Assembly (NCBI GenBank): GCA_039908525.1
Contig: JAMOAY010000014.1
Location: 1 to 64,000 of the forward strand
DNA from: Magnetaquicoccus sp039908525
GTDB lineage: Bacteria > Pseudomonadota > Magnetococcia > Magnetococcales > Magnetaquicoccaceae
Reading direction: 5' to 3'
DNA length: 64,000 nt
Shown here: positions 34,944 to 44,074 of the stretch, piece by piece
How the letters are laid out: each line of letters opens with the position of its first letter
How positions within the stretch are numbered: the first letter of the stretch is position 1
Notes under the pieces: generated by a model
What the model saw: only the letters and a program-made list of their open reading frames with translations
What the model was told of the DNA's origin: nothing
The model's database searches: none
Position numbers and translations under genes: made by a program

Positions 34944-37028
34944 TCAGAAGTTTTCAAATTCGCTATCATCACCCCTACCTGCTTTCGCGGCGGCAGGCGG
35001 ACGGTGGGCGATGGCGGGCAGCGAGGATCCTTTTCTCTGGGCTTGCGCGAGCTGAGCGGGCTTGCCAGCCGGCTTCGGTTTGGCAAGGTTGGGTTTTCTG
35101 GTCACTGTTCCGGCAACACCCGGCTGGTATCCAAAATTGAAAAATGAGACGGCCTGGGACATCGAGTCGGCCTGTGAATTCAACTCTTCTGCCGTTGCCG
35201 CCATCTCCTCCGAGGCGCCTGCGTTTTGTTGGATGACCTGATCCAACTGCTGGATCGCCTGGTTGATCTGGGATGCGCCCTGGTTTTGCTCCTGGCTGGC
35301 AACGGCAATCTCCTGAATGAGTTGCGCCGTCTTTTGAATGTTGGGGACCAACGCACCGATGATGCCACCCGCCTTTTCGGCGATCCCGACACTGGTGGTG
35401 GCCAGCTGACTGATCTCTCCGGCGGCTACCTGACTGCGTTCCGCCAGTTTTCTCACCTCAGAGGCCACCACGGCAAATCCTTTCCCATGCTCTCCCGCAC
35501 GGGCCGCCTCAATGGCAGCATTCAGTGCCAGCAGGTTGGTCTGGCGCGCAATCTCCTCAATAATGCCGATTTTGGAAGCAATCTCCTTCATCGCGACGAC
35601 TGCCTCGTTGACCGCCTGACCACCACTACCGGCTTCCTGGGCGGCTTTCTGTGCAATTTTTCTCGTAGAATCAGCGCTCTCAGTATTTTGCTGGATGTTG
35701 GAGGTCATCTCTTCCATGGCCGAAGAGGTCTCTTCGATGGCAGCCGCCTGCTCCGTCGCTCCCTGGGAAAGGCGTTGTGCAGAGCTGGAAATCTCACTAC
35801 TCCCCAGCGATACCTGTGACGAGGAATGGGCGATACCACCAATGATTTCACGCAACTGACCGGCCATGGCGGAAATGGCCCGCGCCAACTCTCCCAATTC
35901 ATCCTTGCGCGTTATCACACAACCGATTGTCAAATCACCAGCGGCAAGTTTCGCCAACATCCCCGAGCAGTTCCCCAACGGATTGGCAATACCGTTTGCA
36001 ATGACGACGGCTCCCATCACAGATACAGAGGCGATCACGATGCCCAGTATCAGGATTGCCATATTGAGCGCCACAACCGGTTCTTGCACCTCCGCCAAGT
36101 CAATTTCTGCCAGCACCGCCCAGGAGAGGTCGCCCACCTTCATCAGCGAGTAACTGGACAACACCGGATTGTTATTATAATCGACAATAACTTTCGTGGA
36201 AGCCTTGCCTGAAAAGGCATCACGCACCGCTTCGGTATCCACACCATTTTTTTCGACAGTACCCGCAAACGAGGCCTTCACCGAATGGCCCTGCTTGTCC
36301 AGAAAAGAGTCGGAGCGCATTCTCTTGTCCGCGCCGACCAGATAGGTCTCACCGGTTCTCCCCAGCCCGTCCCTTTGCTGCATCACCGCGTTGATGGCTT
36401 CCAGAGAGAGTTGCAATCCGACGGCACCGACCACTTGGCCACGCTGTTTGAGAGGGGTGACGATGAACGCCGCAGGCTCGTTGTTGGAAGGGGGATAGGG
36501 TGCAAAATCGGCCATTGCCGGACTGCCATTGCGCATCGCCTGCTCAAACGCCCTGCCCAGACCACTGTTTCTGAGCTCTCCGCTTACCACATTCTGCCCC
36601 AGATCCTTCTCCTTGCCGAAGGTATAGACAACCCCACCATCCGGTTTGAACAGGAACAAGTCGTAATATCCATACTCCTTGGCAAACCCGTCCAACCAGA
36701 CCGTGGTGGTCTCCACCGCCTGTTTCCAGGCCGGACCGCCCGCTTGTTTCTGTTCCGCATCAAAAGCCTGGCCGATCCGTTCCAGCGCTGTGAACGTCAC
36801 GTCTGCAGCAGACAACACCTTGATATCGCTAAGCCGTTCTCCAAAAAACTTTTCAATCTGCCCTTTCTTGGTGGCTTGCACACCGGTCAATTGATTGAAC
36901 GCACTGGTCATCAATGCATCCTGGGCCTTCTTGGCGGCATACCATCCCGCAATCGCCAATGGCAACAACGCCATCAGCGCAAACAATCCGATCAGCTTGG
37001 GACGCATCTTAACATCATCGATAAACAT
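34944..37028 (-). CDS. Methyl-accepting chemotaxis protein with Cache sensor
   Basis: This 694-residue chemoreceptor has a membrane helix at about 11-30, a periplasmic double-Cache-like sensor (YYDLFLFKPDGGVVYTFGKEKDLGQNV, RTGETYLVGADKRMRSDSF), a second helix at about 320-345, HAMP and a methyl-accepting domain with an intact tip (EIARQTNLLALNAAIEAARAGEHGKGFAVVA). It ends in a Pro/Lys-rich linker and DSEFENF. I chose the ATG at 37028 because GGGGGGG lies directly upstream; an in-frame start at 37055 has none. The gene is convergent with the first chemoreceptor gene and shares its signalling-domain sequence. The ligand is unknown; Cache domains typically bind amino acids or organic acids. Confidence 0.94.
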   Translation of the reverse strand: MFIDDVKMRPKLIGLFALMALLPLAIAGWYAAKKAQDALMTSAFNQLTGVQATKKGQIEKFFGERLSDIKVLSAADVTFTALERIGQAFDAEQKQAGGPAWKQAVETTTVWLDGFAKEYGYYDLFLFKPDGGVVYTFGKEKDLGQNVVSGELRNSGLGRAFEQAMRNGSPAMADFAPYPPSNNEPAAFIVTPLKQRGQVVGAVGLQLSLEAINAVMQQRDGLGRTGETYLVGADKRMRSDSFLDKQGHSVKASFAGTVEKNGVDTEAVRDAFSGKASTKVIVDYNNNPVLSSYSLMKVGDLSWAVLAEIDLAEVQEPVVALNMAILILGIVIASVSVMGAVVIANGIANPLGNCSGMLAKLAAGDLTIGCVITRKDELGELARAISAMAGQLREIIGGIAHSSSQVSLGSSEISSSAQRLSQGATEQAAAIEETSSAMEEMTSNIQQNTESADSTRKIAQKAAQEAGSGGQAVNEAVVAMKEIASKIGIIEEIARQTNLLALNAAIEAARAGEHGKGFAVVASEVRKLAERSQVAAGEISQLATTSVGIAEKAGGIIGALVPNIQKTAQLIQEIAVASQEQNQGASQINQAIQQLDQVIQQNAGASEEMAATAEELNSQADSMSQAVSFFNFGYQPGVAGTVTRKPNLAKPKPAGKPAQLAQAQRKGSSLPAIAHRPPAAAKAGRGDDSEFENF

Positions 37029-37320
37029 CGTTCCCCCCCAAAAAACTTGCAACAACGAACGAAACCCGACTGCAAAAAAGCCGGATTTCCAGGATATATT
37101 ACAGTTTCATGACGTTTTTGTCTGTGACACTATCCAAACAAGAAGATTTTGTCAACAAACAACGCTGCGAGACACGCCGCCCAAAACGGAGCTTGGGCCA
37201 ACCGGGAGCTGTTTTTCTGACTGGCGGGAGAGACGAGCACACGCCGGGAGCAACCCGCCCCCGGCGCGCCACGGCGATGCGGCAGGACGATGGATGAACG
37301 ACGAACAGGAGGGAAAGAAA

Positions 37321-39201
37321 CTACGCGCGTTTCAACCGGCCGCTGGGAGCGCCGTGCAGCACCTCTGACAGTTTGCACAGCCGGTCTTCGGTCTCGATGA
37401 GCAGTTTTTTGGCCGACTGCTCGATCTTGGCCAAGGCGGCACGATTCTCCTCCGTGCTCCTGTCGTTCTTGAACAGCTTGGTCAGCTGGGTCAGATTGAA
37501 GCCCTGCTGGTCCCCCTCCACCTGATTTTTCAAATGGGCGTAGCGCAGAATGACCGCCGCCCGGGGCAGGGTCTCCGTCTTCATCAGGGCCACCTCCACC
37601 TGATAGGGCAGGCCGCAGCGGTACAGACCGAAGGCCAGGGCCACCGATGAAAAAGAGTCCATGCTGACATAATTGAGCGCCTCCAGGATATGTTCCGGCT
37701 TGCCACGGGCCACGATCTCCGTGACCAACAGCTCCCCCACCTGGGTTTTGTCGCTGACCTGAATCTCCAGCAGCTTGACCAGCTCCTTGATCGGCGCTCC
37801 CCGGGAGAAACGCTGGATCAGCTTGAGAAACACGACGGAATGGACATCCTCCACCGAGCGGATCAGAGGCATCAACTCCATGGTGGATTTGGTTTTCTCC
37901 AGGATCAACTCCAGAAGCCCCTCCAGCATGGGAGACTCCGGGTGGATATACTGGTAGGCCTCGATCAAATATTTGATGGGGGCGGTTCTGGACAGGATGG
38001 GCAGCAGGCTTTGTTGAATCCGCGGTTTGTTGGCGCAGATGCGCACCGACTCCAGCAGCTTTTCCGGCGAGCCGTGCATGACAATCATCTTGACCAGCGC
38101 ATCGGTGTTGGTGGACTCCTCGGGGATCACCTCCAGCACCTTCAAACCGCTGGCCACATGTTTGCGCTCGATGATCGCCTCGACCAGCAGATCGGCATCC
38201 GGTGACCACTCGATGGCCGAAATGATCTGCAACGCCGACACCAACTGGGCCGACATCCCGGAACGGGTCATGCCGATCTTGATGATGCCGCTGATCAGGG
38301 AACGGCGGGCGCCTGGATCCATGCGCCAAATCGACAACAGACTCAGCATCAGGTCCGGGTCACCCGAATCGACCGCCTGATGCACATCGGCATAATCCCC
38401 CTCCAACCCCTCCTGCTCCAGCACGCAGCGATCGATCACGGGATTGGTCAGGTTTCTGGTGCGCAGGCACTCGTCATCCACAAAACGCATCAGCTTGTTG
38501 AAATCACCCCGGGCATCGGTGGCGACCAGGTTGAACTCGGCGCCAATCAACTCCATGATCTCGTTGTAACGGTTGCGCAGGGTAAAAATCTTGCGCACCA
38601 CCGCATTGACGGGCACCTCGTAGGGATTGGTCTTGTCCGGTGATTGCAGGGTGGCCTTGAGGACCGTGCCCTTGGGGAAGGTCGGATTGAACAGATGGGA
38701 CTCATCCACGTGGCGAATGAAAGAGCACCCTCCGGCCGCCACATCAAACACCCTGGCCCGAAACGGCGGCTGCGTCTTCATGTCGATGGTGATGGGCATG
38801 TCGATGCTGAACGGCACCCGACGCCGATTGAACTGCCGGGCCTGGGGAGAGATGGCGATCACCTCGGGAAAGGCCAACTTGACACACGGTGTGCCTTTCA
38901 CATCCAGCATCTCCACGAACCGGCCATCGATCTCGATCAGATAACGCACGGTCTGTGAAAAGATTTTAATGCCAGAGCTCTCTTTGCAGGCCCGGATCTC
39001 TGCCTCGGTATTCAGGGAGGTGAGCAACAGGGACTCCCGCTTGCCCATGTTGCCATCCTGGCAGACAAAAAAGGCATTGGTGCGCACCCCGGCCGGCTGG
39101 ATGATCACATCCACCAAGGCGTTCTCCTCGATGGCAATCATCAAGATTTCCACAATATTGCGTGGCTTTCTGATCAGCCTTTTGGTTTTTACATTGATCA
39201 C
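37321..39201 (-). CDS. Large PilZ-domain protein with C-terminal helical repeats
   Basis: This 626-residue protein has an N-terminal domain of about 110 residues, then a PilZ domain at about residues 120-240 with the c-di-GMP-binding signature QFNRRRVPFSI (RxxxR type) and DVAAGGCSF ([DN]xSxxG-like). The remaining 380 residues are helical, with repeated Leu/Ile-rich segments such as LVKMIVMHGSPEKLLESVRIC, suggesting a HEAT-like or TPR-like solenoid that I cannot assign. It probably senses c-di-GMP and acts on motility or exopolysaccharide. It lies between a chemoreceptor and a second PilZ gene on the same strand. Its 3' end is duplicated as a fragment at 34757-34813. Confidence 0.85.
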   Translation of the reverse strand: MINVKTKRLIRKPRNIVEILMIAIEENALVDVIIQPAGVRTNAFFVCQDGNMGKRESLLLTSLNTEAEIRACKESSGIKIFSQTVRYLIEIDGRFVEMLDVKGTPCVKLAFPEVIAISPQARQFNRRRVPFSIDMPITIDMKTQPPFRARVFDVAAGGCSFIRHVDESHLFNPTFPKGTVLKATLQSPDKTNPYEVPVNAVVRKIFTLRNRYNEIMELIGAEFNLVATDARGDFNKLMRFVDDECLRTRNLTNPVIDRCVLEQEGLEGDYADVHQAVDSGDPDLMLSLLSIWRMDPGARRSLISGIIKIGMTRSGMSAQLVSALQIISAIEWSPDADLLVEAIIERKHVASGLKVLEVIPEESTNTDALVKMIVMHGSPEKLLESVRICANKPRIQQSLLPILSRTAPIKYLIEAYQYIHPESPMLEGLLELILEKTKSTMELMPLIRSVEDVHSVVFLKLIQRFSRGAPIKELVKLLEIQVSDKTQVGELLVTEIVARGKPEHILEALNYVSMDSFSSVALAFGLYRCGLPYQVEVALMKTETLPRAAVILRYAHLKNQVEGDQQGFNLTQLTKLFKNDRSTEENRAALAKIEQSAKKLLIETEDRLCKLSEVLHGAPSGRLKRA

Positions 39202-39278
39202 GAATCTCTCCCTATCTTTTCAGTAAACCGCTCCCCGCCGCTGCGGGTGGGCGTGCGCACGCCGCTGTTTCAGTCGCA

Positions 39279-40319
39279 TCAATGTTTGTTGGAGCGGGCC
39301 TGCAGGCGGATCCGTTCCACATGGGACACCATCTCACCCAGCCCCCGAATCACCTCGTAGGAGTCGTTGGCAAAGGACATCTGTCCGGAAACTTTTCCCT
39401 GCCGGGTACCCATTTTCAGCAGGGTGCCACGGGTGGTCACCTCCTGCCCCTCTGCCCACTGGAAGGTGGCCTCCAGTTCAGACCCCTCGGCAATGGCCGC
39501 CTCATCGATCGGGAATGCAAAACAGACACCACCCACCCCGATATCCAGAATGGGCGCCGGAAAACTGTAGCCGGCCTCCCGTCTGACCTGAAGCAGCACC
39601 CTGGCCTCATCGAAATATTTGATGCGCACCGAATTCCGTTGGCGGCGTTTGCGAAAAATCGTGTCGGGAAAGGTCAGCTTGAACGGACCGGCCGGCACCC
39701 CCATCCCTGCGGCGCTGGCCTCCGGCAGCGCACCGGGAGGCATCCCCGGTCTTCTGACCATGGCAGGGCCGGCCGCCGGCGGGAGAGGACGGGGCGACGG
39801 CGCGGACGGCACCCCGGGCCGTTTCAAAGGCACCGGACCGGCCGGGGCGGAGGCACTGCCCCGTTTGGCGACATCAAAAATCACATCCGACTGCAGAAGA
39901 CCGGTCGAAAATTCGTTGAATCGACCCCCGTAGGCGAAGGCAAGGGTGGCCGGATGCCCATTCTGCAGCTTGATGACACCCTCCTGTGGATCGGTGGGAC
40001 CCATCAGCAGGTATTTCCGATCTCGTATGTACTCGCTGGAGGGCTCGCTGCCGCCACTGGCGCCGGACTCCTTGTCGGGCAACAGATGCGTTTTGTAGAC
40101 CAGAACCTTGCTGCCGAAGGTCAGGAGGACCTCCGACTTCCTGTCCACCACATCCATGAGCATTTCGATGATTTTGTATTCGTTGGTGAGAATGTTGTCA
40201 TCACTCCCCTCGGTCGTCTCTCCTTGAATGGGCGGGATGAACGCCTTTTTTTCCGGCTTTTTTTCTGGTGCGCCGCCGCTTGCCAACTGAGAGACCGCTT
40301 GCGTCAATTTTTTCCACAT
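39279..40319 (-). CDS. PilZ-domain protein
   Basis: This 346-residue protein has a variable N-terminal half with a basic, Pro/Ala-rich linker (PLKRPGVPSAPSPRPLPPAA) and a C-terminal PilZ domain at about residues 220-340, with the signatures RKRRQRNSVRI and DIGVGGVCF. The N-terminal part (about residues 45-150) resembles the start of the larger PilZ protein next door in being a small beta domain, so a YcgR-like layout is possible. It is expected to bind c-di-GMP in the cytoplasm. It lies 77 bp upstream of the large PilZ gene on the same strand and is probably cotranscribed with it. Confidence 0.82.
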   Translation of the reverse strand: MWKKLTQAVSQLASGGAPEKKPEKKAFIPPIQGETTEGSDDNILTNEYKIIEMLMDVVDRKSEVLLTFGSKVLVYKTHLLPDKESGASGGSEPSSEYIRDRKYLLMGPTDPQEGVIKLQNGHPATLAFAYGGRFNEFSTGLLQSDVIFDVAKRGSASAPAGPVPLKRPGVPSAPSPRPLPPAAGPAMVRRPGMPPGALPEASAAGMGVPAGPFKLTFPDTIFRKRRQRNSVRIKYFDEARVLLQVRREAGYSFPAPILDIGVGGVCFAFPIDEAAIAEGSELEATFQWAEGQEVTTRGTLLKMGTRQGKVSGQMSFANDSYEVIRGLGEMVSHVERIRLQARSNKH

Positions 40320-40363
40320 TCTTCTGCCTCGATGTAGGCCCTGATCATTGTTTGCTCCACAAC

Positions 40364-40406
40364 GGGGGCCTTGCCCCCAACCCCACCCGGGGGATAATCC
40401 CCCTGG
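40364..40406 (-). repeat. Partial copy of the modular hairpin element
   Basis: Two hairpins of the family described at 49002-49449 are present: GGGGGC-CTT-GCCCCC (40364-40378) and one ending in the TAA loop at 40387-40406, which has a single C/T mismatch near its base. The order is that of an inverted arm. It lies between the PilZ gene and rsmG. Confidence 0.65.
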
Positions 40407-40596
40407 CCCCCCTGAGTCATCTCCGTTCCCCCCACAGACTAAGAAAAATTTTCAATACAATGCAAGAGAAAAACAGCGATTTGCTTGTCCAAACGGAATT
40501 TTCCGCGTATCAATGTGGGCTCTGCCATGCGATGGGCAGATCGGTGCCAAGGAACACACCCGACAGGGATGACGACACGGAAAGGATCGGACAGCG

Positions 40597-41304
40597 ATGC
40601 ATTTTTCTCCAGAGGCGTGGCAGGACTGTTTTGCCCGTATCGAGTCCTTTTTGGGCCGGGCACTGGCGGAGCGGCAACGGGAGGATTTACAACAATTCAG
40701 CCGTTTGCTGCTGCAAGCCAACGCACAGTTTAACCTGATGGGCCCCTCGGTGGCAACCGATTTGCTTACCCGCCACTTCCTGAACGCGGTACCCTTGTTG
40801 CCCTTCATGGCGGATGATGCCCGGGTGGCGGATCTGGGGGCGGGGGGCGGGGTGCCTGGTGTGGTGCTGGCCATCCTGAGTCACCCGCCGCAAACGATTC
40901 ATTTGATCGAGAGCATCCACAAAAAATCCAGGTTTTTGGAGGGAGTTATTGAAGAACTGGCCCTGCAGGAGCGGGCAAGCGTCCTGGCCGGGCGTGCGGA
41001 GCAACTTGGCGCGGAGAAGAAAAACGCCTATGATCTGGTGATTTCCAGAGCGGTGGGCAGCCTGACCTACGGGGCGGCGTTGGCCCACCCGTTGTTGCGG
41101 GCGGGCGGGGCCTATCTGGCCCTCAAAGGACGCAACCATGCAGAGGATGTCGCCCAGTTGGCCAACACGCCCACGGGCCGTCTGTTTCAGCCCCCCCGGA
41201 TCCATCCGGCATTGGGAGAGGAGGGTGGGGTGGTTGTGTGTCTGGTCAAGAGGGAACGCTCAACGGTGTCGCGGCTTGGCATGGCTGCGCGCAGAAATCG
41301 GTAA
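40597..41304 (+). CDS. rsmG: 16S rRNA (guanine-N7) methyltransferase RsmG
   Basis: RsmG (GidB) methylates G527 of 16S rRNA and affects streptomycin sensitivity. The 235 residues contain the family motif NLMGPS...LLTRHFLNAVPLL and the SAM-binding loop VADLGAGGGVPGVVLAIL, then KSRFLEGVIEEL and the VISRAVGSL segment. The length is near the family norm. It lies 19 bp upstream of parA on the same strand, the standard gidB-parA-parB order near replication origins. The ATG at 40597 is preceded by GGATCGGAC, a modest ribosome binding site. Confidence 0.95.
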   Translation: MHFSPEAWQDCFARIESFLGRALAERQREDLQQFSRLLLQANAQFNLMGPSVATDLLTRHFLNAVPLLPFMADDARVADLGAGGGVPGVVLAILSHPPQTIHLIESIHKKSRFLEGVIEELALQERASVLAGRAEQLGAEKKNAYDLVISRAVGSLTYGAALAHPLLRAGGAYLALKGRNHAEDVAQLANTPTGRLFQPPRIHPALGEEGGVVVCLVKRERSTVSRLGMAARRNR

Positions 41305-41323
41305 GTGAGTGTACGGAGAGCCC

Positions 41324-42097
41324 ATGGCCCGAATCATAGCGATTGTCAATCAGAAAGGCGGGGTGGGCAAAACCGCCACCGCCGTCAATCTGGCGGCAGC
41401 CCTGGCGGCAGCGGAACAACGGGTTCTGCTGCTGGATTGCGACCCACAGGGCAACGCCTCGACGGCGTTTGGTCTGCGCAAGGGGGGCCCAAACCCCTCT
41501 TTGTACCATTTTTTGATCGGTCGCAGCTCCCTGCAACAGGTGGTGCGCCAGGTGATCCATCCCTGGCTGCAGGTGATCCCCTCCTCCCCGGATCTGAGCG
41601 GGGCAGAGATTGAGCTGGTGACCACCTCGGCGCGGGAGAGTTGGCTGCGCAACGCCCTCAAGGGTGTGGTCGATGCATACGACGTGGTCTTGCTGGACTG
41701 TCCTCCCTCTCTGGGCCTGTTGACCGTCAACGGTCTGGTGGCGGCCTCTGCGGTGCTGGTGCCGCTGCAGTGCGAGTTTTACGCCATGGAGGGCATGAGT
41801 CGCCTGTTGCGCACGCTGGACGTGCTGCGACGTGGCTTGAATCCCGGCCTGGAGCTGGAGGGTGTCCTGCTGACCCTGTTTGACAACACGGTGGTGGGAC
41901 AGCGCCAAATCGCCCAGGAGGTGCGCCAGCACCTGGGGGTCAAGGTGTTCGACAGCGTGATTCCCCGTCATGCTGCGGTCAGCGAGGCGCCTGGTTTTGG
42001 CAAGCCGGTGGTGTGGTATGATCTTTATTCGGCAGGGGCACAAGCCTATCTGCGCCTGGCGCAGGAGATATTGACCAAGGTGAAAAGAGGGCCATGA
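41324..42097 (+). CDS. parA: Chromosome-partitioning ATPase ParA
   Basis: ParA (Soj) is a dynamic ATPase that moves ParB-parS complexes to the cell poles or quarter positions. The 257 residues start ARIIAIVNQKGGVGKTATAVN, with the deviant Walker A KGGVGKT, and contain the switch regions LLLDCDPQGNAS and VLLDCPPSLG. The ATG at 41324 has GGAGA 4-8 nt upstream. It overlaps parB by four bases (ATGA), so the two are coupled, and follows rsmG by 19 bp. Its DNA-binding surface and partner are typical of chromosomal ParA. Confidence 0.97.
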   Translation: MARIIAIVNQKGGVGKTATAVNLAAALAAAEQRVLLLDCDPQGNASTAFGLRKGGPNPSLYHFLIGRSSLQQVVRQVIHPWLQVIPSSPDLSGAEIELVTTSARESWLRNALKGVVDAYDVVLLDCPPSLGLLTVNGLVAASAVLVPLQCEFYAMEGMSRLLRTLDVLRRGLNPGLELEGVLLTLFDNTVVGQRQIAQEVRQHLGVKVFDSVIPRHAAVSEAPGFGKPVVWYDLYSAGAQAYLRLAQEILTKVKRGP

Positions 42098-43002
42098 TCA
42101 TGGAAAAAATGACGCTGGGTCGCGGGTTGGGCTCTTTGCTGGGAGAGGCGGCCGTTCTGGAAACCAATCAGGAACACCTGCGCATGCTGCCGCTGGATCG
42201 GATACAACCCAACCCCCGTCAGCCCCGTGGGGATATGGACCCGGTGGCGTTGGAGGAGTTGGCGGAATCGATTCGGGAGCAGGGCATCCTGCAACCCATC
42301 CTGGTGCGCCCTCTGGGTGAGGGGACGGACCAGTATGAACTGATTGCCGGGGAGCGGCGCTGGCGCGCGGCGGCCATTGCCGGGCTGGAAAAAATTCCTG
42401 CCCTGGTGCGCGAACTGGGCGATGCCGAGTCCCTGGAACTGGCCATCCTGGAAAATGTCCAGCGGGAGGATTTGAACCCGGTGGAGGTGGCCAGGGGCTA
42501 CGACGTTCTGATCCGGGAATTTGATTACAGCCACAAAAAAATTGGCCGCCAGGTAGGCAAAAGCCGCATGGCCATCACCAATCTGCTGCGTCTGTTGCGC
42601 CTGCCCGATCCGGTGCTGGCCTGGGTGGCCAACGGTTCCTTGAGCAGCGGTCACGCCCGGGCGCTGTTGGGGCTGGAGGAGCAGCCCGAGCGGCTGATCC
42701 AGTTGGCAGAAGAGGTGGCCATTCAGGGTCTGTCGGTACGGGAAACCGAAGTGATGGTGCGCCGTGAGCGGGGCGAGCTGCCGGATGAACGCGAGATGAC
42801 ATCTCTCCCGGCACGTCCCCCGACCACACCCCGCGGGCACCATCGGGAGCCGGTTATCGTCGAAATGGAAAGCCGTCTGGCGGCCACCCTGGGCAGCAAG
42901 GTCACCATTACCCAGGTGCGTGGTCGAGGCAAGGTGATCCTGGAGTATCTTGCCCCGGCCGAGCTGGAGGCACTGGTCAAACGTCTGTTGGGAGAGCCGT
43001 AG
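42094..43002 (+). CDS. parB: Chromosome-partitioning protein ParB
   Basis: ParB binds parS sites, spreads over neighbouring DNA using CTP, and is moved by ParA. The 302 residues show the N-terminal motif LDRIQPNPRQPR, the CTPase motifs ELIAGERRWRAA and ENVQREDLNPVEVA, and the central helix-turn-helix SHKKIGRQVGKSRMAITNLLRLLRLP. A C-terminal dimerisation domain ends the protein. It starts with ATGA overlap on parA. Two near-canonical parS sites lie 5 and 11 kb away at 48069-48084 and 54270-54285. Confidence 0.97.
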   Translation: MIMEKMTLGRGLGSLLGEAAVLETNQEHLRMLPLDRIQPNPRQPRGDMDPVALEELAESIREQGILQPILVRPLGEGTDQYELIAGERRWRAAAIAGLEKIPALVRELGDAESLELAILENVQREDLNPVEVARGYDVLIREFDYSHKKIGRQVGKSRMAITNLLRLLRLPDPVLAWVANGSLSSGHARALLGLEEQPERLIQLAEEVAIQGLSVRETEVMVRRERGELPDEREMTSLPARPPTTPRGHHREPVIVEMESRLAATLGSKVTITQVRGRGKVILEYLAPAELEALVKRLLGEP

Positions 43003-43039
43003 AAGATCTCCCGTTTACCGCACAGCCCAAGGAAATCCG

Positions 43040-43276
43040 ATGAACACGACGATTCAAGCCAACATGGAACTGCCGGTGGCAGAGCTGGCAGCGGCTTTTG
43101 GCATGTCGGAAGAGGAGTTCGAAGATGCTCTGATGATCGGCATGATTACCGTGAAACAGGAACCGGCGCCGCCCCCGGAGCGCTCCGGGATGACAACCAT
43201 GCTGCAATGGCGGCTGACACTGGGCGACAAGGTGGTGGTGATGCCGATCATTCTGCGCAGTCACATGACCCACTGA
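43040..43276 (+). CDS. Small DUF6522-like protein
   Basis: This 78-residue protein has the segment AELAAAFGMSEEEFEDALMIGMI followed by a beta-rich tail (TTMLQWRLTLGDKVVVMP). This layout resembles the DUF6522 family, whose role is unknown. The ATG at 43040 has AAGGA 8 nt upstream. It lies 37 bp after parB and could be cotranscribed with it. The family link is by eye only. Confidence 0.55.
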   Translation: MNTTIQANMELPVAELAAAFGMSEEEFEDALMIGMITVKQEPAPPPERSGMTTMLQWRLTLGDKVVVMPIILRSHMTH

Positions 43277-43340
43277 TGGCCTGTGCGCGCCGGCACAACG
43301 ATCAAGCTAAAACCGCGCCCATTCTGGAATGCGTGGTTCT

Positions 43341-43413
43341 CGGGGCTTCGCCCCGGACCCCACCAAGGGCTTTGCCCCTGGACCCCACCAGGGGGATGAT
43401 CCCCCTGGACCCA
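43341..43413 (-). repeat. Partial copy of the modular hairpin element
   Basis: Three hairpins of the element family lie in a row: CGGGGC-TTC-GCCCCG (43341-43355), CCAAGGGC-TTT-GCCCCTGG (43363-43381, one mismatch) and CCAGGGGGA-TGA-TCCCCCTGG (43388-43408), followed by the GGACCC end. The order is that of an inverted right arm. It lies between the DUF6522-like gene and the convergent metallo-hydrolase gene. Confidence 0.75.
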
Positions 43414-43444
43414 CAGGAACTATGCATCCCATGCTGGGTGCGAT

Positions 43445-44074
43445 TTAATACTGCACATAGGGGTTGCTGCGCCGCTCCCGGCCGATGGTGGTGTTGGGAC
43501 CATGACCCGGATGACAGATCAGGGAATCCTCCAGCGACATGAGTCGGTTGCGAATCGAGGCCAACAGTTGCCCGGCATGGCCACCCGGCAGATCCGTGCG
43601 CCCGATGGAACCAGCAAACAGGGTATCCCCCACCGCAATCCCCTCCTCCCAACGCAGACAGACCCCCCCCGGCGTATGGCCAGGGGTACAGATCACCTCC
43701 AGCTGCAGACCGGCTGCCGTCAGTTTCTCCGCATCGTGCAGGGTGCGATCGAGGCGGGGCTTGCTGCCAAAGGGCAGTCCCCAGGCGGCGGCGTGGGCAG
43801 GTGCAGCCTCCACCAGAAAACGATCGGCCTCATGCATCCAGAACTGGCAACCGGTGCGCTGCTGCAACTCCGCCACACCGCCGATGTGGTCAAAGTGGCC
43901 ATGGGTATTGATGATGTGGGTCAGCTTCAGTTGCAAACGGGCCAGGAGCTGCAACAGATGCTCCACATCTCCACCGGGATCGATCAGCAGCGCCTCTCCG
44001 CTTGCGCGGGTGCCCAGCAGTTGGCAATTGACCTGTAACGGGCCGGTCTCAATCGTTTCGTGGATCAAAGTCAC
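43445..44074 (-). CDS. Metallo-beta-lactamase-fold hydrolase (glyoxalase II-like)
   Basis: This 209-residue protein has the MBL-fold motifs: THGHFDHIGG (metal site 1), CTPGHTPGGVCL, GDTLFAGSIGRTDLPGG (bridging Asp) and the final His in CHPGHGPNTTIGRERRSNPY. The length and the GRTDLPGG segment match small hydroxyacylglutathione-hydrolase-like proteins (YcbL type). It probably hydrolyses a thioester in the cytoplasm. The GTG at 44074 lies inside the end of the upstream WGR gene (26-nt overlap), so translation is likely coupled. Confidence 0.88.
   Translation of the reverse strand: MTLIHETIETGPLQVNCQLLGTRASGEALLIDPGGDVEHLLQLLARLQLKLTHIINTHGHFDHIGGVAELQQRTGCQFWMHEADRFLVEAAPAHAAAWGLPFGSKPRLDRTLHDAEKLTAAGLQLEVICTPGHTPGGVCLRWEEGIAVGDTLFAGSIGRTDLPGGHAGQLLASIRNRLMSLEDSLICHPGHGPNTTIGRERRSNPYVQY

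Noticed and set aside
40309..40317. TTTTCCACA, a near-match to a DnaA box
   Set aside because: It is a single imperfect copy inside a pilZ gene; no cluster of DnaA boxes or AT-rich unwinding region was seen, so I do not call an origin.
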